Assembly (NCBI RefSeq): GCF_011761985.1
Contig: NZ_JAASQT010000001.1
Span: 310,001-374,000, forward strand
From: Brevundimonas terrae
Lineage (GTDB): Bacteria; Pseudomonadota; Alphaproteobacteria; Caulobacterales; Caulobacteraceae
Length of the DNA stretch: 64,000 bases
Direction of reading: 5' to 3'
Below, piece after piece: positions 57,059-64,000 of this stretch. Each line of letters starts with the position of its first letter. The stretch's first letter is position 1. A program made the position numbers and the translations under genes. The notes under the pieces are model-generated. The model saw only the letters and a list, made by a program, of their open reading frames with translations. It did no database searches and had not been told where the DNA came from.

Positions 57059-57646
57059 ATGGGTACCGTCGTCATCAAGAAGTACGCCAACCGCCGTCTC
57101 TATAATACGGCCACCAGCAGCTATGTGACGCTGGACGATCTGGCCCAGATGGTTCGTCAGGGGATCGAGTTCACTGTTCATGACGCCAAGTCGAATGACG
57201 ACCTGACGCGCCAGATCCTGACCCAGATCATCTTCGAGCAGGAGAACCGTGGCGAGGCCCTGTTGCCGGTCCAGTTCCTGCGCCAGTTGATCGGCTATTA
57301 TGGCGACAACATGCAGGCCGTTCTGCCATCCTATCTGGAAATGTCGCTGGACCACTTTACCCGCCAGCAGGATGACCTGCGCCAGCAGTTCACCAAGGCT
57401 TTTGCCCAGACGCCCGGCGGCAATATCATGGAAGAAGCCGTGCGCCAGAACATGGCCATCTTCGAGCGGACCATGCGGATGTTCCCCGGCTTTGGCTATA
57501 ATGCCGCCGCCCCCGCAGATGCGCCTGCCCCCGCTGCCAGCGAAGGCCAGACCGAAAGCAAGAACGACGATCTGAACGAAATGCGCCGCCAGATGGACGC
57601 CATGCGCGAACAGCTGGACCGCCTGTCCAAATCGTCCGGCTCCTAA
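57059..57646 (+). CDS. phaR: Polyhydroxyalkanoate synthesis regulator PhaR
   Basis: 195 residues from MGTVVIKKYANRRLYNT, behind AGAGGGTGGAAA. The N-terminal PHB_acc_N DNA-binding region (to ~65) and two PHB_acc repeats (LLPVQFLRQLIGYYG, AVLPSYLEMSLDHF) are present; the C terminus is a coiled coil (MRRQMDAMREQLDRL). It represses phasin genes and senses PHB granules. Confidence 0.93.
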   Translation: MGTVVIKKYANRRLYNTATSSYVTLDDLAQMVRQGIEFTVHDAKSNDDLTRQILTQIIFEQENRGEALLPVQFLRQLIGYYGDNMQAVLPSYLEMSLDHFTRQQDDLRQQFTKAFAQTPGGNIMEEAVRQNMAIFERTMRMFPGFGYNAAAPADAPAPAASEGQTESKNDDLNEMRRQMDAMREQLDRLSKSSGS

Positions 57647-57660
57647 ACGGCGACCGGACC

Positions 57661-58026
57661 ATGACCGCGCCGATCCCTCCTGTGAATGCCGCCATCCACG
57701 CCTCCATCCCCGATGCGATGGACCCGCGTGATGGCGAGCGTCGGCAGGGCGAGCGCCGCCAGAAACGTACACCGGACTCCAAGGCACTGGTTGCGGGCCC
57801 CAATAGCCGCGATGAAACGCCCCGCTCGGCAAAGCCTGCCTCAGTATCCCCGCCCCCTCCGGCGGCTTTTGCCGCCCAGATACTGGGTCAACCCGGCAAG
57901 AAGCGCGGCCTGCGCGGCGGGCCCGAGGTTCTGGATACCGCCCGCAGCACCTATCTGAGCCGCGAATATTCAGGCCAGAACGACCGTCGTCCGCCTACCG
58001 GCCAGCGCAAGAAGACCGAAATCTAG
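57661..58026 (+). CDS. Conserved hypothetical protein downstream of phaR
   Basis: 121 residues, 14 bp after phaR. Disordered, charged N-terminal half (GERRQGERRQKR), then a conserved-looking core AAQILGQPGKKRGLRGGPE followed by LDTARSTYLSREYSG. No signal peptide, no membrane segment. I believe similar small proteins occur in related alphaproteobacteria, but function is unknown. Probably cotranscribed with phaR. Confidence 0.75.
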   Translation: MTAPIPPVNAAIHASIPDAMDPRDGERRQGERRQKRTPDSKALVAGPNSRDETPRSAKPASVSPPPPAAFAAQILGQPGKKRGLRGGPEVLDTARSTYLSREYSGQNDRRPPTGQRKKTEI

Positions 58027-58088
58027 ACCCCACAGGTTTGTGGCATCACATTTGCGGGCTGTCGTGACACTACGTCACGGAGCCACCC

Positions 58089-58166
58089 ATGCTGTCGATC
58101 CTGTCTGTCACCAGCCGCCTGTTTGAAACCACCGTTGTCAGCCTGATCTTTCTGGCCTTCAGCTAG
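58089..58166 (+). CDS. Possible 25-residue hydrophobic small protein
   Basis: MLSILSVTSRLFETTVVSLI... ends in FLAFS. A GGAG site lies 7 bp upstream, and a perfect CGTGAC / GTCACG inverted repeat (5-bp spacer) sits just before that. The peptide could be a small membrane protein. It is too short for coding statistics, so it may be chance. Confidence 0.35.
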   Translation: MLSILSVTSRLFETTVVSLIFLAFS

Positions 58167-58168
58167 GT

Positions 58169-58945
58169 TCAGGCTTCCGGCGCGCCGTATTCGGTGACCT
58201 TGCCCGGCGAGCGCAGGCGCGACTGCAACCAGATCACACCCAGCATGTCCCACACCGAGGCCTTCAAGCGCCCCCAGTTGGTGTATTTCGAGCGGCCCGT
58301 CTCGCGGTGGCGGTGATCCACATCCAAGTAAAGGTTGCGATAGCCCTCTCGGATCATCAGCGCCGGCAGATAGCGGTGCATGTGATCAAAATAGGGAAGA
58401 CGCAGATAGGCCTCGCGACGAAACACCTTCAGGCCGCACCCCGTATCGTCGGCATCGTCCTTCAGCAGTTTTTTGCGGATACGGTTCGCCCATACCGAGG
58501 CACTACGTTTGGCCGCGCTGTCCTGACGCTTGGCACGACGCCCGCCGACCAGTGCCACATCCGGTTCCGAGGCTTGCAACAGGTCAACCAGTCGCGGCGC
58601 ATCATGCGGTGGATTCTGGCCATCACCATCCAGCGTGACAATGATGTCGCCTCGAGCCGCCAGCACCCCTGTGCGCACCGCGCGGCTCTGGCCTGCATTG
58701 GTGCCGTGCGACAAGACCCGCAAGTGCGGCATGTCCTTCGTCGCGGCGCGCAACAGGCTCAGCGTATCGTCGCGGCTGGCATCATCGACAAAGACCATTT
58801 CATAAGACCGCCCCGCAAAAGCCGTGGCGATATCACGCGCCAGCGCCACCGCCGCACCGGCCTCGTCATGCACCGGCACGACCACCGAAATGGCGGGAGC
58901 ATCAAAGCTATCGGGCGAAGAAACAGATTTCAGAATACCGCTCAT
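58169..58945 (-). CDS. Family 2 glycosyltransferase (dolichol-phosphate-mannose-synthase-like)
   Basis: 258 residues, soluble GT-A fold. VVVPVHDEAGAA start, FVDDASRDDT, the metal-binding DGDGQNPP and a C-terminal RHRETGRSKYTNWGR segment like that of polyprenyl-phosphate sugar transferases. It would load a sugar onto undecaprenyl phosphate. The divergent ArnT-like gene 136 bp away could use that donor. Confidence 0.88.
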   Translation of the reverse strand: MSGILKSVSSPDSFDAPAISVVVPVHDEAGAAVALARDIATAFAGRSYEMVFVDDASRDDTLSLLRAATKDMPHLRVLSHGTNAGQSRAVRTGVLAARGDIIVTLDGDGQNPPHDAPRLVDLLQASEPDVALVGGRRAKRQDSAAKRSASVWANRIRKKLLKDDADDTGCGLKVFRREAYLRLPYFDHMHRYLPALMIREGYRNLYLDVDHRHRETGRSKYTNWGRLKASVWDMLGVIWLQSRLRSPGKVTEYGAPEA

Positions 58946-59081
58946 GGCTCCGCTTTAAACCATCCCTGTGACAGACGATACGGGCCGGATTTCACGCCCG
59001 CGTCAAACCCCGTCATTCTTCACAGCCCTATGATCGCCAAAAGCTTTCGCCTCTTTGGCAACGCATGATACGAATGACCTT

Positions 59082-60767
59082 ATGATGCGTCCGAACTTGG
59101 ATCGATTTATCGCCGGATGGCGTGGCCCCATGCTGGCGGCCCTGCTGACCCTGCTCGCCGGTTTGCCGGGCCTGCTGCTGTTGCCGCCACTGGATCGCGA
59201 CGAAAGCCGCTTTGCACAGGCCACGTCGCAAATGCTGGAAACGGGCGACTATGTCGATATCCGCTTTCAGGACGACCCTCGCTGGAAAAAGCCCATAGGC
59301 ATCCACTGGATGCAGGCCGCAGTCGTCGGCACGATTTCCGATCCGGCTGATCGCGCCATCCAGCCCTATCGCCTGCCTTCGCTGTTCGGGGCCATGCTGG
59401 CCGCATGGGCCGTGGCATGGCTGGGGGCCGCCACACTCGGCAACCGCGCCGGTTTCCTCGCAGGGGCCATTCTAGGGGCCACCTTCCTGCTCTCGACCGA
59501 GGCAGGGATCGCCAAGACCGATGCCATGCTGTGTGGCCTGACCACATTGTCTCTGGCCGCACTGGCCCGCATCTATCTGGCCACGCGCGCCGGACAGACA
59601 CCTGAACGTCTGCACAAGCTTCTATTCTGGGCGGGGATCGGCCTGTCGATCCTCATCAAGGGACCGATTGGTCCCATGGTCATCGCCCTGACCATGATCT
59701 CCCTCAGCCTGTGGGACCGCAATATCCGCTGGCTGGGCAAGCTGGGCTGGGGCTGGGGTCTGCCCCTGCTGGCCCTGATGATCGGGCCGTGGGCCATTGC
59801 CATCACCATTGCCACCGATGGCGGCTTCTGGCGTGAGGCGCTCGGCGGCGATCTGGCCCCCAAACTGGTCGGTGCGCATGAAAGCCACGGTGCGCCGTTT
59901 GGCACCTATCTGTTGCTGGCACCGCTGCTTCTGTTCCCTGCCACCTTGATGTTGCCTGCCGCCCTTGTGATCGGATGGCAGCGTCGTTCCGAGCCGCTGA
60001 TCCGCTTTGCGCTGTGCTGGCTGATACCGGCGTGGATTATGTTCGAACTGGCCCCGACCAAGCTGGTCCACTACACCTTGCCCACCTTCGGGGCGCTGGC
60101 CCTGTTGATGGCAGCAGCCCTGACGCAGCCCATCGGGCGCATTTCGCGCTGGACGGGTGCAGCGCTCGGCCTGTTGGTTGCCGGACTGCTCAGCCTGCTT
60201 GTGCTGTATGGCCTGACCGAGTTCGGTCGCTCGACCGCCCAGACATGGGCCAATATCACCATCGTTTGCGCCATGATGGCAGCGGCTATCGGTGGCTTCA
60301 TGCTGGTCAACCGCGCCGCTATCACGGCCGTTCTGGCGGCGCTGGTCTTTGGTATTATCGCCCATGCCGGTCTGGCAGGAACCCTGCGTCAGTTACGCCC
60401 CCTGTCTGTGGCCCCGCAACTGGTCAAGACCATGGAAAGCGCCGGCATTCACCCCGCTCAAGGACGCCTGCCCGGCCCCGTCGCCATCACCGGTTTCCAT
60501 GAACCCAGCTTTGTGTTCCTGACCGGACGCGAGACACAACTGACCGATGCCGCCGGTGCCGCCAAGGCCTTGGCCGAAGGTCGCCCCGCTATCGTCGAAT
60601 CCCGCGACGATGCGGCCTTCCGCACCGCCATGTCCGAGCTCGGTGCCGCGGGTCGCTCCGTTGGCGAGGTACGCGGACACAACTATTCCAATGGCGACGA
60701 TGTGCGCCTGACCGTCTATGCCCCCGTCGGGCATGGCCAAGCCAAGAACAGTAACGAGGCGCGTTGA
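59082..60767 (+). CDS. ArnT-like (PMT family) glycosyltransferase, membrane protein
   Basis: 561 residues from ATG 59082 (ATG 59085 alternative; the frame is open from TTG 59055). About 11-12 membrane helices. The first periplasmic loop carries LLPPLDRDESRFAQAT with the catalytic acidic residues, as in GT83/ArnT, plus DPRWKKPIGIHWMQ. Transfers a sugar from polyprenyl phosphate to a lipid or glycan on the periplasmic side. Overlaps the next gene by one base (TGATG). Confidence 0.9.
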   Translation: MMRPNLDRFIAGWRGPMLAALLTLLAGLPGLLLLPPLDRDESRFAQATSQMLETGDYVDIRFQDDPRWKKPIGIHWMQAAVVGTISDPADRAIQPYRLPSLFGAMLAAWAVAWLGAATLGNRAGFLAGAILGATFLLSTEAGIAKTDAMLCGLTTLSLAALARIYLATRAGQTPERLHKLLFWAGIGLSILIKGPIGPMVIALTMISLSLWDRNIRWLGKLGWGWGLPLLALMIGPWAIAITIATDGGFWREALGGDLAPKLVGAHESHGAPFGTYLLLAPLLLFPATLMLPAALVIGWQRRSEPLIRFALCWLIPAWIMFELAPTKLVHYTLPTFGALALLMAAALTQPIGRISRWTGAALGLLVAGLLSLLVLYGLTEFGRSTAQTWANITIVCAMMAAAIGGFMLVNRAAITAVLAALVFGIIAHAGLAGTLRQLRPLSVAPQLVKTMESAGIHPAQGRLPGPVAITGFHEPSFVFLTGRETQLTDAAGAAKALAEGRPAIVESRDDAAFRTAMSELGAAGRSVGEVRGHNYSNGDDVRLTVYAPVGHGQAKNSNEAR

Positions 60768-61681
60768 TGGGCCGTTTTATCGAGATCGTAGAGGTCGGCC
60801 CGCGTGACGGCCTGCAAAACGAAAAAGCCGTCCTTGCCCCCAATATCCGTGCCGAGTTCGTACGCCGCCTAGAGGCCGCAGGCGCCCGCCGCATCGAGGC
60901 TGTCAGCTTCGTGCATCCCAAATATGTGCCGCAAATGGCCGGTGCCGAAGAGGTCATGGCTACCCTGCCCCACGAAGCGGGCCGCAGCCGCATCGGTCTG
61001 GTCCTCAATGGCAAGGGCTATGATCGTGCCCTTGGCACCGCTGTTGACGAGGTCAATGTCTCCTTGTCCGTCAGCGAAGGTTTCGGCGTCAAAAACCAGG
61101 GCCTGACGCCCGACCAGCAAATCCAGATGTTGTCCGAGATCGTCGCCGGTCGCGCCAATGCCGAGGGCTCTGGCGAAGGCGTCCCGTCCTTGTCAGCCAC
61201 CCTGTCCTGCGTCTGGGGCTGTCCGTTTGATGGCGAGATATCGGTCGATCAGGTCACCGACATGGTCGGACGCGTCGCCGAACTGGGCCTGAAAGAAATC
61301 GCTCTGGCCGACACCATCGGCGTGGCCGATCCGTGGAGCGTCACCAAAAAGGTCGAGGCCGCCCGCAAGGTCGCCAGAGACGCCAAACTGCGCCTGCATT
61401 TCCACGACACCCGCAATACCGGCCTTGCCAATGCCTATGCCGGCATCGAAGCCGGTATCGACATTCTGGACGCCTCGGTCGGCGGCATTGGCGGATGCCC
61501 GTTCGCCCCCGGTGCCACCGGCAACCTCGCCACCGAAGACCTCGTCTACGCCCTCCACCGCGGCGGCTTCCAAACCGGCTACAATCTCGAAGCCCTCATC
61601 GACACCGCCCGCTGGATCGGCCAGCACCTGAACCGCCCCGTCCCCAGCGCCCTTAGCCGCGCCGGTCACTGGCCTGCCTAA
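60767..61681 (+). CDS. Hydroxymethylglutaryl-CoA lyase family protein
   Basis: 304 residues from ATG 60767. TIM barrel with VGPRDGLQNE, metal-binding LHFHDTRNTGLANAYAG and GGCPFAPGATGNLATEDL containing the catalytic Cys. Splits HMG-CoA to acetyl-CoA and acetoacetate in leucine catabolism. The overlap with a glycosyltransferase gene is functionally unexpected; the rest of the leucine pathway is not here. Confidence 0.92.
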   Translation: MGRFIEIVEVGPRDGLQNEKAVLAPNIRAEFVRRLEAAGARRIEAVSFVHPKYVPQMAGAEEVMATLPHEAGRSRIGLVLNGKGYDRALGTAVDEVNVSLSVSEGFGVKNQGLTPDQQIQMLSEIVAGRANAEGSGEGVPSLSATLSCVWGCPFDGEISVDQVTDMVGRVAELGLKEIALADTIGVADPWSVTKKVEAARKVARDAKLRLHFHDTRNTGLANAYAGIEAGIDILDASVGGIGGCPFAPGATGNLATEDLVYALHRGGFQTGYNLEALIDTARWIGQHLNRPVPSALSRAGHWPA

Positions 61682-61698
61682 AAGACCCACAAAACTTC

Positions 61699-63015
61699 AT
61701 GACCAAAATCTGCATCGACGGCTTCAACCTCGCCCTGCCCAAGGGCACTGGTATTGCCACCTATGGACGCAACCTGCTGTCCAACCTGAAGAGCCTGAAC
61801 TATGAGACACAGGCCCTTTACGGCCCTGCGCTCAAAGCCAGTGCGAGCAATATCGTCAATGAAACCGCACTCACCGATGCACCGCGCGCGCCCGCGAAAC
61901 TGAACCGCAAGGCCAGGGCCCAGCGCATGATGCGCACCTATACCTCGCGGTTCGGCCAAACCGCCTATCCTGTCAAACCGTCCGGTGAAGTGATCTGGCC
62001 CGGCGGCAATCGTCCGGCAGCGGACAGCTTCTGGGTTTCAAACGCGCTGTATGACCTAGCTCACCGCAGTTTCAAGACATATGGCAAGCCCAGCCCTGTC
62101 AGCTTTAGCGAACAGAACGGTTTTACCAAGCCGGATGTGATGCACTGGACCTGCCCCTTGCCGACCTATGCCAAGGGCGTCCCGAACATCTACACCTTCC
62201 ACGACCTGATCCCCTTGCGCCTGCCCCATGCGACCATGGACGACAAGGAGGTGTTCATGGCCCAGTGTCAGGAAGTGGTGAAACGTGCCGATCACATCGC
62301 CGTCGTGTCGGAAACGACCAAGCAGGACCTGATCCGTATCCTGAACGTGCCCGAGGAACGCATCACCAATACGTATCAGGCCGTTGATCTGCCAAAGTCT
62401 CTGACCGAACGCCCTCAAGAGGATGTCGAAACCGAACTGGAAGGCATTTTCGGTTTAGGTTGGAAAAACTACTTCCTGCATTTCGGAGCTATCGAGCCCA
62501 AGAAAAATCTGGGGCGCGTCGTCGAGGCCTATCTGGCTTCCGGCTCACAGACGCCACTGGTCCTGATTGGCGGAAATGGCTGGCTGGAAGCGGGCGAAGT
62601 GGCTCTACTCAATCAGGTTAAGCGCGATGGTGGTCCCAGTGCCGACCGCATTCGCCAATATGAATACATGCCCTTCAGCCTGCTGGTCAGCCTGATCCGG
62701 GGTGCCAAGGCCACCTTGTTCCCCTCGCTTTATGAGGGCTTCGGCCTGCCGGTGCTTGAATCGATGGCACTGGGCACAGCCGTATTGACCTCGACAGGCG
62801 GTTCCTTGCCAGAGGTTGCGGGCGATGCTGCCATCATGGTCGATCCTTATGATGTGCGCGCCATGACGGTAGGCATCAGAACACTGGATGCGGATGATGC
62901 GCTGCGTGATGATCTACAAGCCCGAGGCCTGATCCAGTCAGGACGCTTCAGTGTCGAGGCCTATCAACAGGCTCTGGCCGCCATGTATGCAAAGCTGGGC
63001 TTTGCAGCCACCTGA
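61699..63015 (+). CDS. Family 4 glycosyltransferase
   Basis: 438 residues. GT-B fold: N-terminal IDGFNLALPKGTGIATYGRNLL, linker with YTFHDLIPLR, C-terminal FGAIEPKKNL and the donor-binding SLYEGFGLPVLESMALGTAV (EX7E). Sugar unknown; rhamnosyl- or mannosyltransferases share these motifs. Seventeen bp behind the HMG-CoA lyase gene and 7 bp before the capsule-type gene. Confidence 0.9.
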   Translation: MTKICIDGFNLALPKGTGIATYGRNLLSNLKSLNYETQALYGPALKASASNIVNETALTDAPRAPAKLNRKARAQRMMRTYTSRFGQTAYPVKPSGEVIWPGGNRPAADSFWVSNALYDLAHRSFKTYGKPSPVSFSEQNGFTKPDVMHWTCPLPTYAKGVPNIYTFHDLIPLRLPHATMDDKEVFMAQCQEVVKRADHIAVVSETTKQDLIRILNVPEERITNTYQAVDLPKSLTERPQEDVETELEGIFGLGWKNYFLHFGAIEPKKNLGRVVEAYLASGSQTPLVLIGGNGWLEAGEVALLNQVKRDGGPSADRIRQYEYMPFSLLVSLIRGAKATLFPSLYEGFGLPVLESMALGTAVLTSTGGSLPEVAGDAAIMVDPYDVRAMTVGIRTLDADDALRDDLQARGLIQSGRFSVEAYQQALAAMYAKLGFAAT

Positions 63016-63022
63016 TCCGTCC

Positions 63023-64000
63023 ATGACCACTGGCCCTGCCCCCTCCAAACGTGCGCTTCTCTTTCGCCTTCCGGGCGACGAATCTGCCCGGAATGCTGAA
63101 AAACTTGCCCGCACCGGCGAGCAGGCAGGGCTATGCGTCACCATGGTTCCCTACTGGCCGGATGGTCAGGCCGCATGGCACACCGAGACAACCCTTCTCG
63201 ATGCCGATATCGGCTCGGCACCTCGCGTCTCGGAGTTTGCCCTCCAGCGTCAATACGGCCTGACGCTGGATTTGCTGGAGCTTCTGGCACACAGCTTTGC
63301 CACCGAGGCGGCGACACCCGACTTGCTGCTTCCGGAAAGCATATGGCACCAGCACCTGCGTGGCATCGCTGTCCGGCTGATCGAGATGTTCGAGCGCGAA
63401 CGTCCCGATGTGATTTTCATTGCCCACGGGGCCGAAATCATTTCGCGCCTCATCACCGAGGTCGCCGCATTCAGAGGCATTCCAGCCCTATTTTGGGAAA
63501 GCGGTTTTTTCCCCGACCACCTTTATGTGGATGCACAGGCCCCGCATTTTTTCAGAGGTCTGTGCGCCAGCGATACCCAGCCAGTCTCCACTGAAATTAC
63601 CCCTGATACACACGCCTTCATCCATAACTGGCGACAGGCCAGACAAAGCAAATATCTTCAGGATAGCGCACACGATGCTGCGCTGCTGGAATGGAAGGCC
63701 CGCGACAGCCGCCCGGTTCTGTTTGTAGCCGGTCAGGTCCCTAGCGATGCCAATGCCGTTGTCGGCCTTGGCGAGCATAGCTCTCTGCAAGCGCTTTACG
63801 CCGCTACGATTGCCAAGCTGTCCTTGGACTGGCGCATCCTGTTCAAGCCGCACCCCAAGGCCGCCCCTGACGCCATTACCCTGCCGCGCACGATCGGCGA
63901 TGACCTGCTGGTCGCAGACATCGACATCCATACCGCGATAGAAAATAGCGACGCCGTCCTTGTCCATAGCTCCAATGCCGGTCTGGAAGCCGCCTTGAGG
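63023..64000 (+). CDS. Capsule polysaccharide protein (KpsS/KpsC-like), 5' part
   Basis: 326 codons with no stop, running off the right edge. Starts MTTGPAPSKRALLF, 7 bp after the GT4 gene. Visible motifs: FIAHGAEIISRLI, IPALFWESGFFPDH, ILFKPHPKAAP and AVLVHSSNAGLEAAL, which are typical of Kps-type beta-Kdo transferases and related capsule proteins. Together with the adjacent GT4 gene and ugd this suggests a capsule or exopolysaccharide locus continuing to the right. Confidence 0.78.
   Translation, partial: MTTGPAPSKRALLFRLPGDESARNAEKLARTGEQAGLCVTMVPYWPDGQAAWHTETTLLDADIGSAPRVSEFALQRQYGLTLDLLELLAHSFATEAATPDLLLPESIWHQHLRGIAVRLIEMFERERPDVIFIAHGAEIISRLITEVAAFRGIPALFWESGFFPDHLYVDAQAPHFFRGLCASDTQPVSTEITPDTHAFIHNWRQARQSKYLQDSAHDAALLEWKARDSRPVLFVAGQVPSDANAVVGLGEHSSLQALYAATIAKLSLDWRILFKPHPKAAPDAITLPRTIGDDLLVADIDIHTAIENSDAVLVHSSNAGLEAALR

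Overview
The window is a gene-dense, GC-rich stretch of an alphaproteobacterial chromosome, probably from the order Caulobacterales or a close relative. The main evidence is the cpdR next to an N-formylglutamate amidohydrolase, the FYDLN-acid (TIGR02300) gene / aroA / cmk / rpsA / ihfB block, the lptC-lptA-lptB-rpoN-hpf-ptsN block, the Hsp20 + DUF1150 pair, PhaR, a TadG-like protein and a candidate EcfG-type promoter. Genus cannot be fixed from sequence alone. I see no prophage, insertion sequence or CRISPR array.

Layout. 1-4759: tightly overlapped histidine operon hisD-(hisC-like/hisB)-hisH-hisA-hisF-hisIE, in the gene order and with the HisIE fusion typical of gammaproteobacteria. Its second gene fuses an aminotransferase-like domain that has lost the PLP lysine to IGP dehydratase. 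4.8-10.0 kb: envelope and secreted proteins (tandem PPC-like protein, small lipoprotein, TonB-dependent receptor, S10 peptidase). 10.2-21.1 kb: tRNA-Val, cpdR, N-formylglutamate amidohydrolase, a candidate small RNA, pyrophosphatase, two acyl-CoA dehydrogenases, patatin, TrmJ, S1/P1 nuclease, 3D-domain protein, MscL and IHF-beta. 21.3-26.5 kb: rpsA-cmk-small membrane protein-aroA (minus strand), the TIGR02300 gene and two identical tRNA-Ala genes. 26.6-34.3 kb: SNase-like protein, 2OG dioxygenase, TadG-like vWA protein, MtgA, WD40-like protein, hydrolase and a zinc module (DUF2093, COG0523 GTPase, NicO-like membrane protein behind a Zur-like box). 35.2-43.6 kb: rplU-rpmA, GNAT, tRNA-Leu, RNase D-like exonuclease, LPS-transport block with rpoN/hpf/ptsN, DUF1150 and Hsp20. 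43.8-49.6 kb: two OmpA-family proteins, UDP-glucose dehydrogenase and a ManC-AGE fusion for nucleotide sugars. 49.8-58.0 kb: argB-HAD-dapD, S8 lipoprotein protease, thiolase, hemolysin III family protein and phaR. 58.2-64.0 kb: glycan genes (GT2, ArnT-like, GT4, KpsS/KpsC-like partial) with an HMG-CoA lyase-like gene between them.

How the parts fit. The nucleotide-sugar genes (ugd, manC-AGE), the glycosyltransferases and the capsule-type gene at the right edge suggest that surface polysaccharide synthesis runs beyond the window. Most of the rest is housekeeping in conserved alphaproteobacterial order. The most unusual items are the HisC-like/HisB fusion, the apparent CTG start of cmk overlapping the upstream stop, two FCCH-like repeats inside the vWA region of the TadG-like protein, and a structured minus-strand RNA with an anti-Shine-Dalgarno segment.
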